The notes beneath the pieces are model-generated. The model did no database searches. It worked only from the letters and a program-made list of their open reading frames with translations, and was not told the DNA's origin. A program made the translations under genes and the position numbers. Positions 26,113 to 37,474 of a DNA stretch of 64,000 bases are shown here, one piece after another. Numbering within the stretch: the stretch's first letter is position 1; every line of letters begins with the position of its first letter. The DNA comes from Allacma fusca (lineage: Eukaryota > Arthropoda > Collembola > Symphypleona > Sminthuridae). Location of the stretch: contig OX359245.1 in NCBI GenBank assembly GCA_947179485.1, positions 80,463,067-80,527,066 on the forward strand, written 5' to 3'.

Positions 26113-26978
26113 TAAAGCTACTTGTGGGAGCGAAAAGTTTGACCCCATTTCCGCTCCCAAAAATCGGGTCATCAATATTTTCGGACTCATACCCGAACCC
26201 GTTCCCGAAATACTGGGATCGGGTGCACGAAATCTCAGACAAAATATGTTTAAATCGTTGATCTCAAACCCGATCCCAATCCCGAACCCGGAATCAGATA
26301 AAATTTGCTCCCAATCCCAATCCCGAATCCCTTGAACCTGGACTCATTCCCGGGACCAGTGCAGTTAGTGTAAGCCAATTTTTTTCTTCACGTTTTATTG
26401 ATTTAACAATACTTATACATATATGCATGCGTACCATGCGACAGTAGATGTAGGCACTATTAAAAATGGTCATTACACTAAGAGTCTGGTCTGCGTTGCC
26501 GAAAAAGCTGCACGAAGATTGCTTAAACGATTTCCACCATTGCGTTTTGCAATGACCTATATTTTGCAAGTTAGAGTAGGTGGAAATCACTACTATGCGA
26601 TGCCTACTGACAAAATACGAAACGGCTCTAGCGAAGCCGCGTACGTAAAATTATTATTTCAAATCTGAACACTTTCACGAAGCAAACCGTGCATAGTTTG
26701 TATTTTTTTCTCCGATAGATGGATGTGTAGTTCCCGGGAACGTGAAGCATGTAACGGGTGTTGGAACGAAGATGTTCCCGGTTCCCGACGGGAACACAAA
26801 TACCTTCATCAAGCTTGAACCCGTTCCCATACCCGGTCCCGTTCCCAAAATCCCGGGTCTGCTGACAATGTTCCTGAACCTGGTCCCAAAGAATTTGGGA
26901 ACATTAATTTGACACCCGAACTCGAACCCGTTCCCGAACCCACTTCCCGGATGTACACCGATCCCAAAAGCAGCTCTA
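26113..26978. mobile_element. Non-autonomous hAT-like element, TARAGCTRC type
   Basis: Termini TAAAGCTACTTGTGGGAGCG and, from the right, TAGAGCTGCTTTTGGGATCG match at 16 of 20. Flanks ATCCAAAT (26105-26112) and AGCCAAAT (26979-26986) match at 7 of 8. Paralogues at 34610 (AAAGAACAAGGTCATGCTGA) and 50600 (GAAGAAACCGAATCATACGA) run across the site without the element, giving two empty sites. Sub-terminal words are CCCGTTCCC and CCCGAACCC. An 81-codon ORF (26423-26668) in the core is not recognised as transposase. Confidence 0.88.
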
Positions 26979-26986
26979 AGCCAAAT

Positions 26987-27480
26987 CATACTGAGAAATC
27001 TTTATAATTTTTAACAAGAGGGTTATGATGCTAGACCGTTTATGTGAGAATCAAATGAATCCCAATAAAATTTACTACAAGCTCAGTGCTTAGAATTTTT
27101 TGCCACTAGCACTGTCTTGATTGCCTAAACAAAATATCTGCGCAAAAATTCCTCATGCGTCTTTTTAAAACGTTTAAAAAGCTTTGTACATTCCACCTGT
27201 CTGTTTTTTGTAAACAACCATTCTCACAACGAGACATTGCTTTGAGTTGTATACCCATAGTGTTTATAATATTGAGGCCAAATATGAATGGTCTACAGAA
27301 AAGAATCTCATATTAGAAAAATATAAATCTGGGACTAGTTGAGCTTCGACACGGTCCCAAGAAATGGTGCGTGATAGGGTTTTGTATTATCTAAGGCACT
27401 GGCCCTGTATTAAGTGGGCAGCAACTTTTCCTCAACTAATTCAGTTAACCCTCCCCACGAGTCTATTAGTGCGGATTTAA
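26987..27480. repeat. Duplicated block R1, copy 1
   Basis: Homologous to 34620-35330: AATAAAATTTACTACAAGCT, TTCCACCTGTCTGTTTT, AATGAATGGTCTACAGAAAA and CCCTCCCCACGAGTCTATTA are shared, the last with extended near-identity through GTGCGGATTTAATGGTCCCT. Confidence 0.8.
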
Positions 27481-27739
27481 TGGTCCCTTTGAATCCCCAC
27501 ATTTTACAGCCTGGGTCCTACTCATTTCCTTGCATATACATAAATCCTTCCGAGATTTAACATGATTAATGTCATTCTGAGGAACGAAACGTGCAAACGC
27601 CTTACAAAGGTATGTATATAAATTGTCCGTTTCAACATTGTAATTGATATTGTCCATTTTTTAATATTCAAATTTATAAATTTATAATAAATTATTGTAT
27701 TTTTGGAGTTTCTTCGGTTTTTTGTCCATTCCATCGGGA

Positions 27740-27900
27740 TTTATGGGCGGAAAATGTGTGAATTGTTAAAAAAAAGACTCATGCAAAAGCTTAACACCGC
27801 TAGTAAAAATGGTGAAACTTGGATTGGAAATGTAAACCAGAATTTCTTGTGGGAAATACATTAACAAATTCAGCACTGGCGTGTCCTACTTTGGAAACTT
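27740..27900. repeat. Strongly conserved duplicated block R1b, copy 1
   Basis: About 85-90% identical by eye to 35660-35810 over GGAAATGTAAACC(A/G)GAATTTCTTGTGGGAAAT(A/G)CATT, higher than the surrounding duplicated DNA. Both strands are open in both copies (minus: FVNxFPTRNSGLHF; plus: KCKPEFLVGN). Substitutions fall at all codon positions, so coding constraint is not demonstrated. Confidence 0.5.
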
Positions 27901-28028
27901 TAGGTCGGAAATATTTGCACAAACTGTATGCGCAGGTCAAAAAAAAATTAACAACAGCGAAATGTTTCTCTGAAGTCGATTTACACAAGAAGTTTTGTGC
28001 GAGACACTTAAATGATCTTTTATTTGTT

Positions 28029-28260
28029 TTATATTTCACGTTTTTCTGAATATAAAGTTTCCCAGTGCTTTTGAATAATTTTATAACGGCCAGCACTTTT
28101 ATGATAAAACGACAGCAACCAAAATTTCACCTCCTCTGTAATTTCACAATTATTGGATTTCAAGCAGAAATTCGACAGCCTTGTCCATTTCAGTAAACTT
28201 TCAGGGATTACAGGTCCCTTAATAACTGTGGCATCTTCTGCTGAGGATTTTCTAAACTTC
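28029..28260 (-). CDS. Candidate terminal exon of an unrecognised minus-strand gene
   Basis: A splice-acceptor-like tract (TTTTTAGTTGTAATCTCAG, AG at 28262-28261) precedes 77 open codons including the stop; one leading base would complete a codon split by the intron. The peptide has protein-like composition with KSSAEDATVIKGPVIPESLL and FWLLSFYHKSAGRYKIIQKH. The stop TAA is followed six bases on by AATAAA (28023-28018), a possible polyadenylation signal. The paralogous block at 36295-36390 keeps the acceptor and the DATV codons but has an in-frame stop, so that copy is dead. No upstream exon was located and the family is unknown. It could instead be an exon of a neighbouring gene in the duplicated cluster. 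Confidence 0.35.
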
Positions 28261-28769
28261 CTGAGATTACAACTAAAAATGAATGAAATGAAATCCGTTA
28301 TCATGTATGTTCACCTTTCAGTAAACATTTTATGGAAATGATGGTTACTTCTCTTCGCGTCAGGTAAATGTACTTGACAAGCGGTGCTATTTCTACAGCA
28401 CCGCAACCAACAACCAATCTACTGTTTATCTACTGACCCATTTATTCTAAATAAGCTAATCTAGGAAATTTCCACTGACCTGTACATTTCTTTTATTCAC
28501 ATTATCTTACCACCTAAACCATTGTAAATTCTAACCTTCAAGAAAATGCACATACAATTACTGACGAGCCTTTGACGTGAACACTTCTCTCATTTTAATT
28601 CTCGTAGATTTTGTAAATAAAATATACGCTCGTAGGTCAGAATCAAAACCCAAGCTAACCAAAGCAAAATCTTATTTTATCCATAAATTCCATGTGTCTA
28701 ATTGTGATCAAATTGTCATCTTCACAAAGTACGCATCTCATACTAACACAGCACAACATACAGTCCCTC
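28261..28769. other. No gene recognised
   Basis: Sequence between the candidate exon and block c. A minus-strand upstream exon for 28029-28260 was looked for here and not found. A plus-strand 108-codon ORF (28577-28903) runs into the conserved block and has no recognisable domain. Confidence 0.4.
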
Positions 28770-29139
28770 TAACATCTGGGCTCATCAAAGTACAAAGTCA
28801 TCGTAAAAACGTATTCTTTTTATTCTGCCTCGCATTCCATCAGCCCATATTTCTCCATCTGTCCAAAATCTCAAGTAAGCAATCCAACATACCAAGTAAG
28901 TAATATTTTTCTCACAAATAAACTATTTTAGCTTCACAGATTTATTTTCGTCGTTTCTTTGAAATTCTTGTTCTTCTTCTTTCTGAAGTTTGATTTCAAG
29001 GTAGAGTTCAAGTGTGGTTTCAAGTTAAACATGATGTTTGGCTTTAAGTTCCAGATCAAGTTTGGGATGAACTTTATTGTGAAGTTTGAGATGAAATATA
29101 TGATCAGGTTTGAGGTGAAGTTGGGGATCAAGCTTAAGA
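28770..29139. repeat. Duplicated block c, copy 2 (left flank of large minisatellite)
   Basis: Shares CGCATTCCATCAGCCCATAT with 50980-51000, and CATGATGTTTGGCTTTAAG with copies at 17420, 42510 and 51175. Confidence 0.8.
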
Positions 29140-31195
29140 TTTGAATTCAAGTTAGCGATTTAAATTCTACTTTAAGATTTACATTCAAGTTCGCAATTTA
29201 AGTTTGAGATTTAAATTCAAGTTTGCAATTTAAGTTTGAGATTTAAATTCAAGTTTGCGATTTAAATTCAAGTTTGAGATGTAAATTCAAGTTTGAGATG
29301 TAAATTCAAGTTTGAGATGTAAATTCAAGTTTGAGATTTAAATTCAAGTTTGAGATTTAAATTCAAGTTTGAGATTTAAATTCAAGTTTGACATTTAAAT
29401 TCAAGTTTGAGATTTAAATTCAAGATCGAGATTTAAACTCTGGTTTGAGATTTAAATTCAAGTTTGAGATTTAAATTCAAGTTTGAGATTTCAATTCAAG
29501 TTTGAGATTTAAATTCAAGTTTGAGATTTAAATTCAAGTTTGAGATTTGAATTCAAGCTTGAGATTTAAATTCAAGTTTGAGATTTAAATTCAAGTTTGA
29601 GATTTAAATTCAAGTTTGAGATTTAAATTCAAGTTTGAGATTTAAATTCAAGTTTGAGATTTAAATTCAAGTATGAGATTTAAACTCTAGTTTGAGATTT
29701 AAATTTAAGTTTGAGATTTAAATTCAAGCTTGAGATTTAAATTCAAGTTTGAGATTTAAATTCAAGTTTGAGATTTAAATTCAAGTTTGAGATTTAAATT
29801 CCAGTTTGAGATTTAAATTCAAGTTTGAGATTTAAATTCAAGTTTGAGATTTAAATTCAAGTTTGAGATTTAAACTCTAGTTTGAGATTTAAATTCAAGT
29901 TTGAGATTTAAATTCAAGCTTGAGATTTAAATTCAAGTTTGAGATTTAAATTCAAGTTTGAGATTTAAATTCAAGTTTGAGATTTAAATTCAAGTTTGAG
30001 ATTTAAATTCAAGTTTGAGATTTAAATTCAAGTTTGAGATTTAAACTCTAGTTTGAGATTTAAATTCAAGTTTAAAATTTAAATTCACGCTTGAGATTTA
30101 AATTCAAGTTTGAGATTTAAATTCAAGTTTGAGATTTAAATTCAAGTTTGAGATTTAAATTCAAGTTTGAGATTTAAATTCAAGTTTGAGATTTAAATTC
30201 AAGTTTGAGATTTAAATTCAAGTTTGAGATTTAAATTCCAGTTTGAGATTTAAATTCAAGTTTGAGATTTAAATTCAAGTTTGAGATTTAAATTCAAGTT
30301 TGAGATTTAAATTCAAGTTTGAGGTTTAAACTCTAGTTTGAGATTTAAATTTAAGTTTGAGATTTAAATTCAAGCTTGAGATTTAAATTCAAGTTTGAGA
30401 TTTAAATTCAAGTTTGAGATTTAAATTCAAGTTTGAGATTTAAATTCCAGTTTGAGATTTAAATTCAAGTTTGAGATTTAAATTCAAGTTTGAGATTTAA
30501 ATTCAAGTTTGAGATTTAAACTCTAGTTTGAGATTTAAATTCAAGTTTGAGATTTAAATTCAAGCTTGAGATTTAAATTCAAGTTTGAGATTTAAATTCA
30601 AGTTTGAGATTTAAATTCAAGTTTGAGATTTAAATTCAAGTTTGAGATTTAAATTCAAGTTTGAGATTTAAATTCAAGTTTGAGATTTAAACTCTAGTTT
30701 GAGATTTAAATTCAAGTTTAAAATTTAAATTCACGCTTGAGATTTAAATTCAAGTTTGAGATTTAAATTCAAGTTTGAGATTTAAATTCAAGTTTGAGAT
30801 TTAAATTCAAGTTTGAGATTTAAATTCAAGTTTGAGATTTAAATTCAAGTTTGAGATTTAAATTCAAGTTTGAGATTTAAATTCAAGTTTGAGATTTAAA
30901 TTCAAGCTTGAGATTTAAATTCAAGTTTGAGATTTAAATTCAAGTTTGAGATTTAAATTCAAGTTTGAGATTTAAATTCAAGTTTGAGATTTAAATTCAA
31001 GTTTGAGATTTAAATTCAAGTTTGAGATTTAAATTCAAGTTTGAGATTTAAATTCAAGTTTGAGATTTAAATTCAAGTTTGAGATTTAAATTCAAGTTTG
31101 AGATTTAAATTCAAGTTTGAGATTTAAATTCAAGTTTGAGATTTAAATTCATGTTTGAGATTTAAACTCTAGTTTGACAATTAAATTCAAGCTTG
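29140..31195. repeat. 19-bp minisatellite, locus 2 (about 108 units) with higher-order repeat
   Basis: Monomer TTCAAGTTTGAGATTTAAA, exact 19-bp register through most of the array. Variant monomers with CTCTAG start at 29685, 29875 and 30046 and again at 30331, 30521 and 30692. The second set is offset by exactly 646 bp (34 x 19) in all three cases, so a 34-monomer block was duplicated as one piece. Variants AAGCTTGAG, AATTTAAG and CACGCTTGAG recur at the same offsets. The period is not a multiple of 3 and no ORF crosses it. Confidence 0.97.
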
Positions 31196-31369
31196 CGAAT
31201 ATAAACTCAAAGTTGAGGTTTAAACTCAAATTTGAAATTTAAATTCAAGTTCGCGGTTTCAATTCTACTATGAGATTCAAATTCAAATTTGAGTTGTAAA
31301 TTGAAGTTTAAGATGTAAATTCAAGTGGGAGACAAGGTTTAAGATTTGTATGCAAGTTTGTTTTATTAA

Positions 31370-32470
31370 ACGTTGTGTTTTTATTGGGTTTTTATTACTA
31401 AACTATGCTGAGCTCATGCTGGAGTGATTTCGGGCGAATGTTAAGTCATGTCAGGTGTAGGTAAAGTGCGGTTAAAACATTTTATTTATCTCTTATCTGG
31501 GCAATAGGCAAAGGAATGATATAGGACCCCCTGTATATTCCACAACTAGAATATTCTTCGTTTCAGGTGAATTACAGGAAGGACGGGAGCGCGTGTCCTT
31601 TACAACTTAATCACCGAATTTAATCCCAAACATTTTACCACAAATTCCATAATACCTCAGGATTTTTTTATATCATTCGATCTAATTTCATTTACAAGGT
31701 CACCACGTTAACACATCTCTTTTATTTAACCCATATTTTTCCATCTCTCCAAAATATCCCGCGAACAAACCAACACACCACGGAAACCCGTTTCTCCTCA
31801 CAAGTAGACCATTTCCGATTCACAGATTTTTGCCAGAGTACAAGTTTTACTTAAAATTCAAATTCAAATGTGGCTTCCCGCTTAGCTTCAAGTTGGTTGC
31901 GAATTTTGGAGAAATCGATGGATAATTTTTAGGAAATTGGTAACAAATCTTGCGTAAATTCTTAAAATTTTGTGAAAATTTATGAAATAAATAAGAACAA
32001 TTCGTAGAAAATATTCTGAAAATTGTTTGCAAATTTTGCTGACACTGGGAAATGCTCCCAAAAAATAATTTGACGTAATTGAGAAAAAGTTTAAAAAACA
32101 TTTTTCATTCAATTTTTTTACAGTATTTTAAATTGGTTGATGAGGTTTGCAAAGATTAGGGAAATATTTTGACAAAGCTACGGTGGAAATTTCAATGGAA
32201 GTTGCTGATCAAAAGTTGGTCAATCAAAGAAAAGATCAGGGAATTGAGGGTTGAGTTCATAGTTAAATTAAATTAATAATATCAGGAAATGATTTACAGT
32301 GGAATATGCAAGGTTTTATATAATGCTTTCCTCGTCATTTTGTCTCACCCACTAATTAATTTAGCATTGTGTGAAAACTGAGGAGGTTTGAAGGAGTTTT
32401 TGAACTGACTGAGGAAGAGCTGACAGGGACTGGGAATGTGACAAAAGGAAAGGTCGTTCGAATGTATCGG
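31370..32470. repeat. Duplicated blocks b and a, copy 2
   Basis: 31370-31600 is block b (GAGCTCATGCTGGAGTGATT, CCACAACTAGAATATTCTTC). 31620-32470 is block a (partner 15590-16600). The order b then a here, versus a, c, minisatellite, b at 15.6-18.3 kb, shows rearrangement after duplication. Confidence 0.7.
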
Positions 32471-32698
32471 AGTGGAACAAATTTCCAAGGATCTAAAACA
32501 AAATTTTCTGCAAAGAAGGCGATTCAAATTTGTTTATTATTTGTGTTATTTTCTGTAGACTGGGTCGAGGAAATTGTTTAAAAATATGAGACGCTACACA
32601 ATTTCTCACTGACGTGTGCCCACCCCAAAATGTGAATCGACATTCGGCCTCCATAAATTATTTCTTCTGCGCAAATTTAGTCTCGGAATATTTTTGTG

Positions 32699-32818
32699 TC
32701 ATGAATTAATTCTTAGAGAATCCCTGTGGCTGGAGCTATTCCCATATAAATTTTGCAACAAAAAGTTGTACAAATTATCCCACTTATGGTACCAAATTGA
32801 GGAGTTTTGTTGCTCTTC
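32699..32818 (-). CDS. Candidate terminal exon, unrecognised
   Basis: A good acceptor (GATTTTTGCAG, AG at 32820-32819) is followed in frame by 39 codons and TGA. The peptide (WYHKWDNLYNFLLQNLYGN in its middle) has composition typical of protein rather than of AT-rich noise. No neighbouring exon was found, and no family is recognised. It lies in the same orientation as the gene at 43829-46101, in the region equivalent to that gene's 3' side. It could be a relic. Confidence 0.25.
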   Translation of the reverse strand, partial: EEQQNSSIWYHKWDNLYNFLLQNLYGNSSSHRDSLRINS

Positions 32819-33430
32819 CTGCAAAAATCACATCTTTCAACGTTGACGTCGACTAAAGCCCTACGAAGTGTAGATTAGAAAAGTTGTATTAATCCCATTT
32901 ATCAGATGCAGTTAAGAATATTCAAGAGTTCAATATCCGGTGTGGTATTTCCCAGATTTCCTCCCAAAACAGTACCCACAATCAGAATAGGGGTAGCAGA
33001 AATAGATTTTATCCACAAGGAGCGGCTGCCTGGCTTAACAAGCTTTTATGATTACAAGTAACCCTCGCCCAATGCCCACTCCGGATCGAAATGAAATTTT
33101 GAGTGAGCCTGGCTCAATATCCCAGCGAGACCAAAAGTTTGGAACTGTGTCGGAAATTGACGTCATTAAATTCAAGAGCATGAAGCGAAGTTGAGATTCG
33201 TTTATATTAATGACATTACAAAGTATTGTTATCCGTGAAAAAAATTCGGAATTACTTTTTAGACATATGCAGGTTGTAAAACATTCTATGCACTTTTATG
33301 GGAGTCATTGTACGAATCCCTTTGTTAAGAAATGGTTACATATTCTGCAAATGCAGAGATAAGCGCTGAGCGCATTCATAACCTAAAGCAAGGTGTGGGA
33401 AACGAGTGCTTTTAAGCCCGACACATTTCT
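32819..33430. other. Mostly unassigned; short plus-strand ORF 33048-33194
   Basis: One 48-codon plus-strand ORF starting MITSNPRPMPTPDRNEILSE and ending in KFKSMKRS has protein-like composition but no support from splicing or homology. Otherwise no feature was seen. Confidence 0.2.
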
Positions 33431-33659
33431 TGTCTTTTCATGTTTTTCAATTTATTGAATAATCCCCGAAGAAGTGAAGCATATTTTCCAGATTTTTCAA
33501 AACTTTCAAAAAAAAGAGAAATTTTCTAAACAATGGTTTTAAGATTCTTACGTCAATTTTGGAACTTTGAAAATATTTAATCAAAATTTTGCAACGTTAG
33601 CAAGAATACATTTCTAATTTTTAGAACAATTTACAAATGGAGAGAGACATCGAACATTA

Positions 33660-33785
33660 TATCACATAACACCAAACAAAATGTACTACATCTGGTGTCA
33701 GATTCCGAATAAATGTCATTAGCTGACTCAGATTTGAGGATTTCCATGAATTTCGACCCAAATTTTGGTTTCAGATCACAAGAGT
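33660..33785 (-). pseudogene. Relic terminal exon, paralogue of 43829-44039
   Basis: The minus strand reads CDLKPKFGSKFMEILKSESA, aligning with NCNRKPTLALKLLEFINSGS of the terminal exon of the gene at 43829-46101. At DNA level, AATTTTGGTTTCAGATCACA pairs with AATGTTGGTTTCCGATTACA. The right side loses the frame of the intact copy and no splice acceptor remains. The 3' flank (33430-33650) is also homologous to 43580-43790. Orientation is the same, as expected for a direct tandem duplication. The exons that should lie to its right are replaced by block P. Confidence 0.55.
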
Positions 33786-34620
33786 GGTTTCGTTCGTAAA
33801 AGTGCAATAGCAGCAGAACTTAGGAATTGGCTGGAATTAACATTGAGTTGAATAGGAACTTTCTCAAAATATTACATTGTGTGGCATAGGACGTGGTCAA
33901 AAAAATAAATTTGTGTGTACAAAAGAAATATCCACATGAAATGCAAGATTGTTAATTGCGTAAAACAAAGTCGATTGAAATTAAAATCGTAATTTTCATT
34001 TTACTTTTATTCGAAAACGGTATCGAGAAAATGTATACAATATTAGGTTGAATGAAAACTGAATCCAGATAACTTTGTTTCTACCGACACTGCAAGTAAA
34101 ATATTTTTTAAATAAAACCCCAGAGATGTTTTTGTTTTTAACATGAATTCCGTCGAGACAACTTTGCTTAGAATCGAGAGAGAGAAGCTGCATCGAAATA
34201 ATTTTGTTTTGAATCGAAATTGCATCAAAACAAATCCATTTATTTCGAAATAACATCGATGCAATCGATATAAACCGTCCACTAATTTCTTTTTTCTTGG
34301 AATGTGGAAGAGCCCGAACCCACAACAAGTTCATCGGGCAGTAAATTTCGCCGGGACCTGATGAACAGCGAAATAGAGAATCTCCAAAAGCTCCGTCCGC
34401 TTCCCCAATCCACCTAAAAGAATATTTCCCATCTACAACTCTGGACACTCGTCCGGGCAGCCAGTTATTTTCAGGAATTTAAGAATGCAAAAAATTTAAA
34501 AATGATAAAAATAATTAATAATTATTAATATAAACAACAAAATTTTCAAAAATTAAAACAAGTTATTTCGAAGGACGTCAAAACAATATTGAGTAGAATA
34601 TATTTAGAAAGAACAAGGTC
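33770..34620. repeat. Duplicated blocks P, 32-bp repeat and Q, copy 3
   Basis: Block P (33770-34130), about four units of the 32-bp word GCATCGAAATAATTTTG... (34145-34270), then block Q (34340-34620: TTTCGCCGGGACCTGA, GAACAGCGAAATAGAGAATC, ACTCGTCCGGGCAGCC). Partners at 24540-26112 and 49195-50630. Both hAT insertion sites of the 25-27 kb copy are empty here. Confidence 0.8.
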
Positions 34621-36390
34621 ATGCTGAGTAGACTAAAATTTTTAAGAAGGCGGTTATGATGGGAGATTTCAGAAGTAGGAAAACATATGAAATTTGGTAA
34701 ATAAAAATAATTTAAAACTTTGTTGGTTAAAATGAATTTACCACGGTCAGCATTAAGGGTGAATATATCGTTGATTTTGAAACCCTCGTTCAGTATTTTG
34801 TAAAAATGCGACAAATATTCCATGAGAGATATCATGTGCAGTAATTTTAAAATCAATAAATCCAATAAATTTTGGGGCTAGACTCTTTATATGTGAGTCA
34901 AATGAATCCGAATAAAATTTACTACAAGCTTTCCACTAGCACTGCCAAAATTTCATGAACAAAATAGGATCACAAAAATTCCTCTTTCTTTGATTTAAAA
35001 CGTTTAACAACTTTATCCCTTCCACCTGTCTGTTTTGCCAAACATTGCGTTGTTTTATGTACATACAATGTTTAAATAGTGTGTATAGTATTTAGGCCAA
35101 AAATGAATGGTCTACAGAAAAGAAACATACAAATTAGTAAAAAATAAATTTGGGACTAGTTGAGTTCCGACACGGACCCAAGGAATGATGCGTGATAGAG
35201 CTTTGTATTTACATCCAAGGCGCTGGCCGTGTATTACGTAACTTCTCCACAACTAATTCAGTTACCCCTCCCCACGAGTCTATTAGTGCGGATTTAATGG
35301 TCCCTTTGAATCCCCAAAGCTGACTGTCTGGGTCCCACTGAATTATTTGTTTATAAATCCTTCCGACATTTAACAGGATTAATTTCATTCATAAAATGTG
35401 CACAACGCCTTACTTGTATCTAATTATATAAATTACCTGTTTCGGTTTTTAACCGATTTGACTGCCTTCGCACCCAAATTATAAAAATTACCCGCTTAAA
35501 AATGTTTCAATGTACGGTTTATGCTTTCCTTGAGTTTAGAATGTATTAAAAAGTGTTTATTTGAGCGTTCCGCGAGTAAAAAAGATATAGGAAATTTCAA
35601 AATTATAATTATGCGTCTGATCGACCCTGTTTAAGTGTTTTTAAAAATCATTACCTTCACGGGTGGCCGTTTTCAAAAATACAGACTCATATGAAAGCTG
35701 AACACCGCTGTTAACAGTAATGATAAGTGGATAGGAAATGTAAACCGGAATTTCTTGTGGGAAATGCATTGACAAATTCAGCACCGGCGTGTCCTACTGT
35801 GGAATGTTTTGGTTGCAAACGAACACGCCAAGCGTGTACTAAAATATTTACTGGGAATATACAAAATAAAGAACTCGACATTCGAATAATTATTTCGAGT
35901 AGGAATTTGCTCAACGTGCCTACGATGTATGCTAAAAGCGAATAAAATTAATTTTTATATTATGAATTCAGTAATGCGATTTATAATTTGCTACAGTTGT
36001 TCGACGTATTTTCATACACAAAAGACCAAGTGTAAGAACATTTGGAATAACTTAAAAGTAATTTGCTTGAATGAATGTTTTGTAATATTCTTGTTCATTC
36101 GTGCAATAGGGAAACGTTTGTGGTGGAAATAAATAGATCAGGCTCGTATCAAATTATTTGTCCTAGTAGATCGTTTTTCCGAATCACTTGTTAAAAGATT
36201 TTAAGAAAATTTTCGGTTTAATATGTTCAATCACGAATGGTAAATATTGTCAACTTTGAAAAATCCAAAATCCTTATAAAATTTAACATGTGAAATTTCT
36301 GGGAAGGCAGTTCCCTCCGTAACTGTGGCATCTACTGCTTAGAATGTTCTAAATTTCCTGAGATTATAACTAAAAATGGGGAAAAAAATT
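34621..36390. repeat. Duplicated blocks R1, R1b, R2 and R3, copy 2
   Basis: R1 34620-35330 (partner 26987-27480), R1b 35660-35810 (partner 27740-27900), R2 35850-36270 (partner 20280-20760), R3 36295-36390 (partner 28190-28290). R3 contains a dead copy of the start of the exon at 28029-28260: acceptor AATCTCAG kept, then an in-frame TAA. Confidence 0.75.
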
Positions 36391-36489
36391 ACAACTGCAC
36401 TGAGAACTGAAAGCTATAATTAATTAACTTATTTTGAAATTTACCACCCAATAAAAACGTTCTTGAATGTTTGAAAAGCGCTCAACAAT

Positions 36490-36762
36490 CAGAGCTGCGC
36501 TCAAGTTCAAGTAGTACTTGACAAGTAACAAGTCAGGTCAAGTTCGGATCAAGTTCGGGATCATGAGCGTTTCTACTTGGTTGAATCGGGTCAAGTTCAA
36601 GTATTTGCTGGATCCAAACTTGGAACTTCGAATCGTTTCTGGTCCAAGTGCAAGCCCACAGAATTGACTTGCAATAAGGACCAAGTTCAAGTTCGGGTCT
36701 GGGCATGGATTTTACTTGAACCCGAACTTGGACTTTCAAGTACCGATTCAAGTAGCCCAGTT
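36490..36762. mobile_element. Possible degraded hAT-like element of the CAGTGCTGCG family
   Basis: The left end CAGAGCTGCGCTCAAGTTCA continues into AGTAGTACTTGACAAG, closely matching the right terminus of the element at 22459-24432. The interior is filled with the same TCAAGTTCAAGT/ACTTGAACCCGAACTTG words. The right terminus is poor, and flanks TCAACAAT and CCAACAGT agree at 6 of 8. Confidence 0.4.
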
Positions 36763-36985
36763 CCAACAGTTGCTTCCTTCGCCCTCGGTTTTTTGCACTT
36801 CTGCAACACACATTCTAGAAACTAGTGATGCCAATGGTCTGGTCTGATCCAGATTTTATGAAGCTGGTCTGATCCAGCGTGTCCGGCCAACTGCCAACCC
36901 CACAACTGCCACCGCGGCCAACTGCCATCACCTCACGAATTCGAGGCCAACTGCCCCTAGGCCAACTGCCTCACAATTCCACAAG
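36763..36985. other. Short-word-rich spacer, no gene
   Basis: Contains two copies of TGGTCTGATCCAG (36840-36885) and four of GGCCAACTGCC (36890-36970). Both look like small tandem expansions; nothing is coding. Confidence 0.5.
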
Positions 36986-37474
36986 TCACATTATAAAAAC
37001 CTATGCTCAGTCACATTTTAAAGTCCTATGCTCAGTCACATGTTACAGTCCTATGCTCAGTCACATGTTACAGTCCTATGCTCAGTCACATGTTACAGTC
37101 CTAAGCTCAGTCACATGTTACAGTCCTATGCTCAGTCACATGTTACAGTCCTATGCTCAGTCACATGTTACAGCCCTATGCTCAGTCACATGTTACAGTC
37201 CTATGCTCAGTCACATGTTACAGCCCTATGCTCAGTCACATGTTACAGCCCTATGCTCAGTCACATGTTACAGTCCTATGCTCAGTCACATGTTACAGTC
37301 CTATGCTCAGTCACATGTTACAGTCCTATGCTCAGTCACATGTTACAGTCCTATGCTCAGTCACATGTTACAGTCCTATGCTCAGTCACATGTTACAGTC
37401 CTATGCTCAGTCACATGTTACAGTCCTATGCTCAGTCACATGTTACAGTCCTATGCTCAGTCACATGTTACAGT
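36986..37474. repeat. 25-bp minisatellite, 19 full units
   Basis: Unit TCACATGTTACAGTC then CTATGCTCAG, in exact 25-bp register from 36986, with a 14-bp partial unit at the end. The first two units are divergent and the rest nearly identical. Three units equal 75 bp and the word lacks plus-strand stops, so all three plus frames stay open (ORFs to 218 codons); these ORFs are artefacts of the period. The right edge abuts the terminal-repeat-like sequence at 37475. Confidence 0.95.

Noticed and set aside
26423-26668. 81-codon ORF in the core of a hAT element, considered as a transposase remnant
   Set aside because: Lacks any DDE, hATC or BED hallmark; the element is only 866 bp.
29140-31195. 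CRISPR-like array
   Set aside because: There are no unique spacers; the array is contiguous 19-bp repetition.
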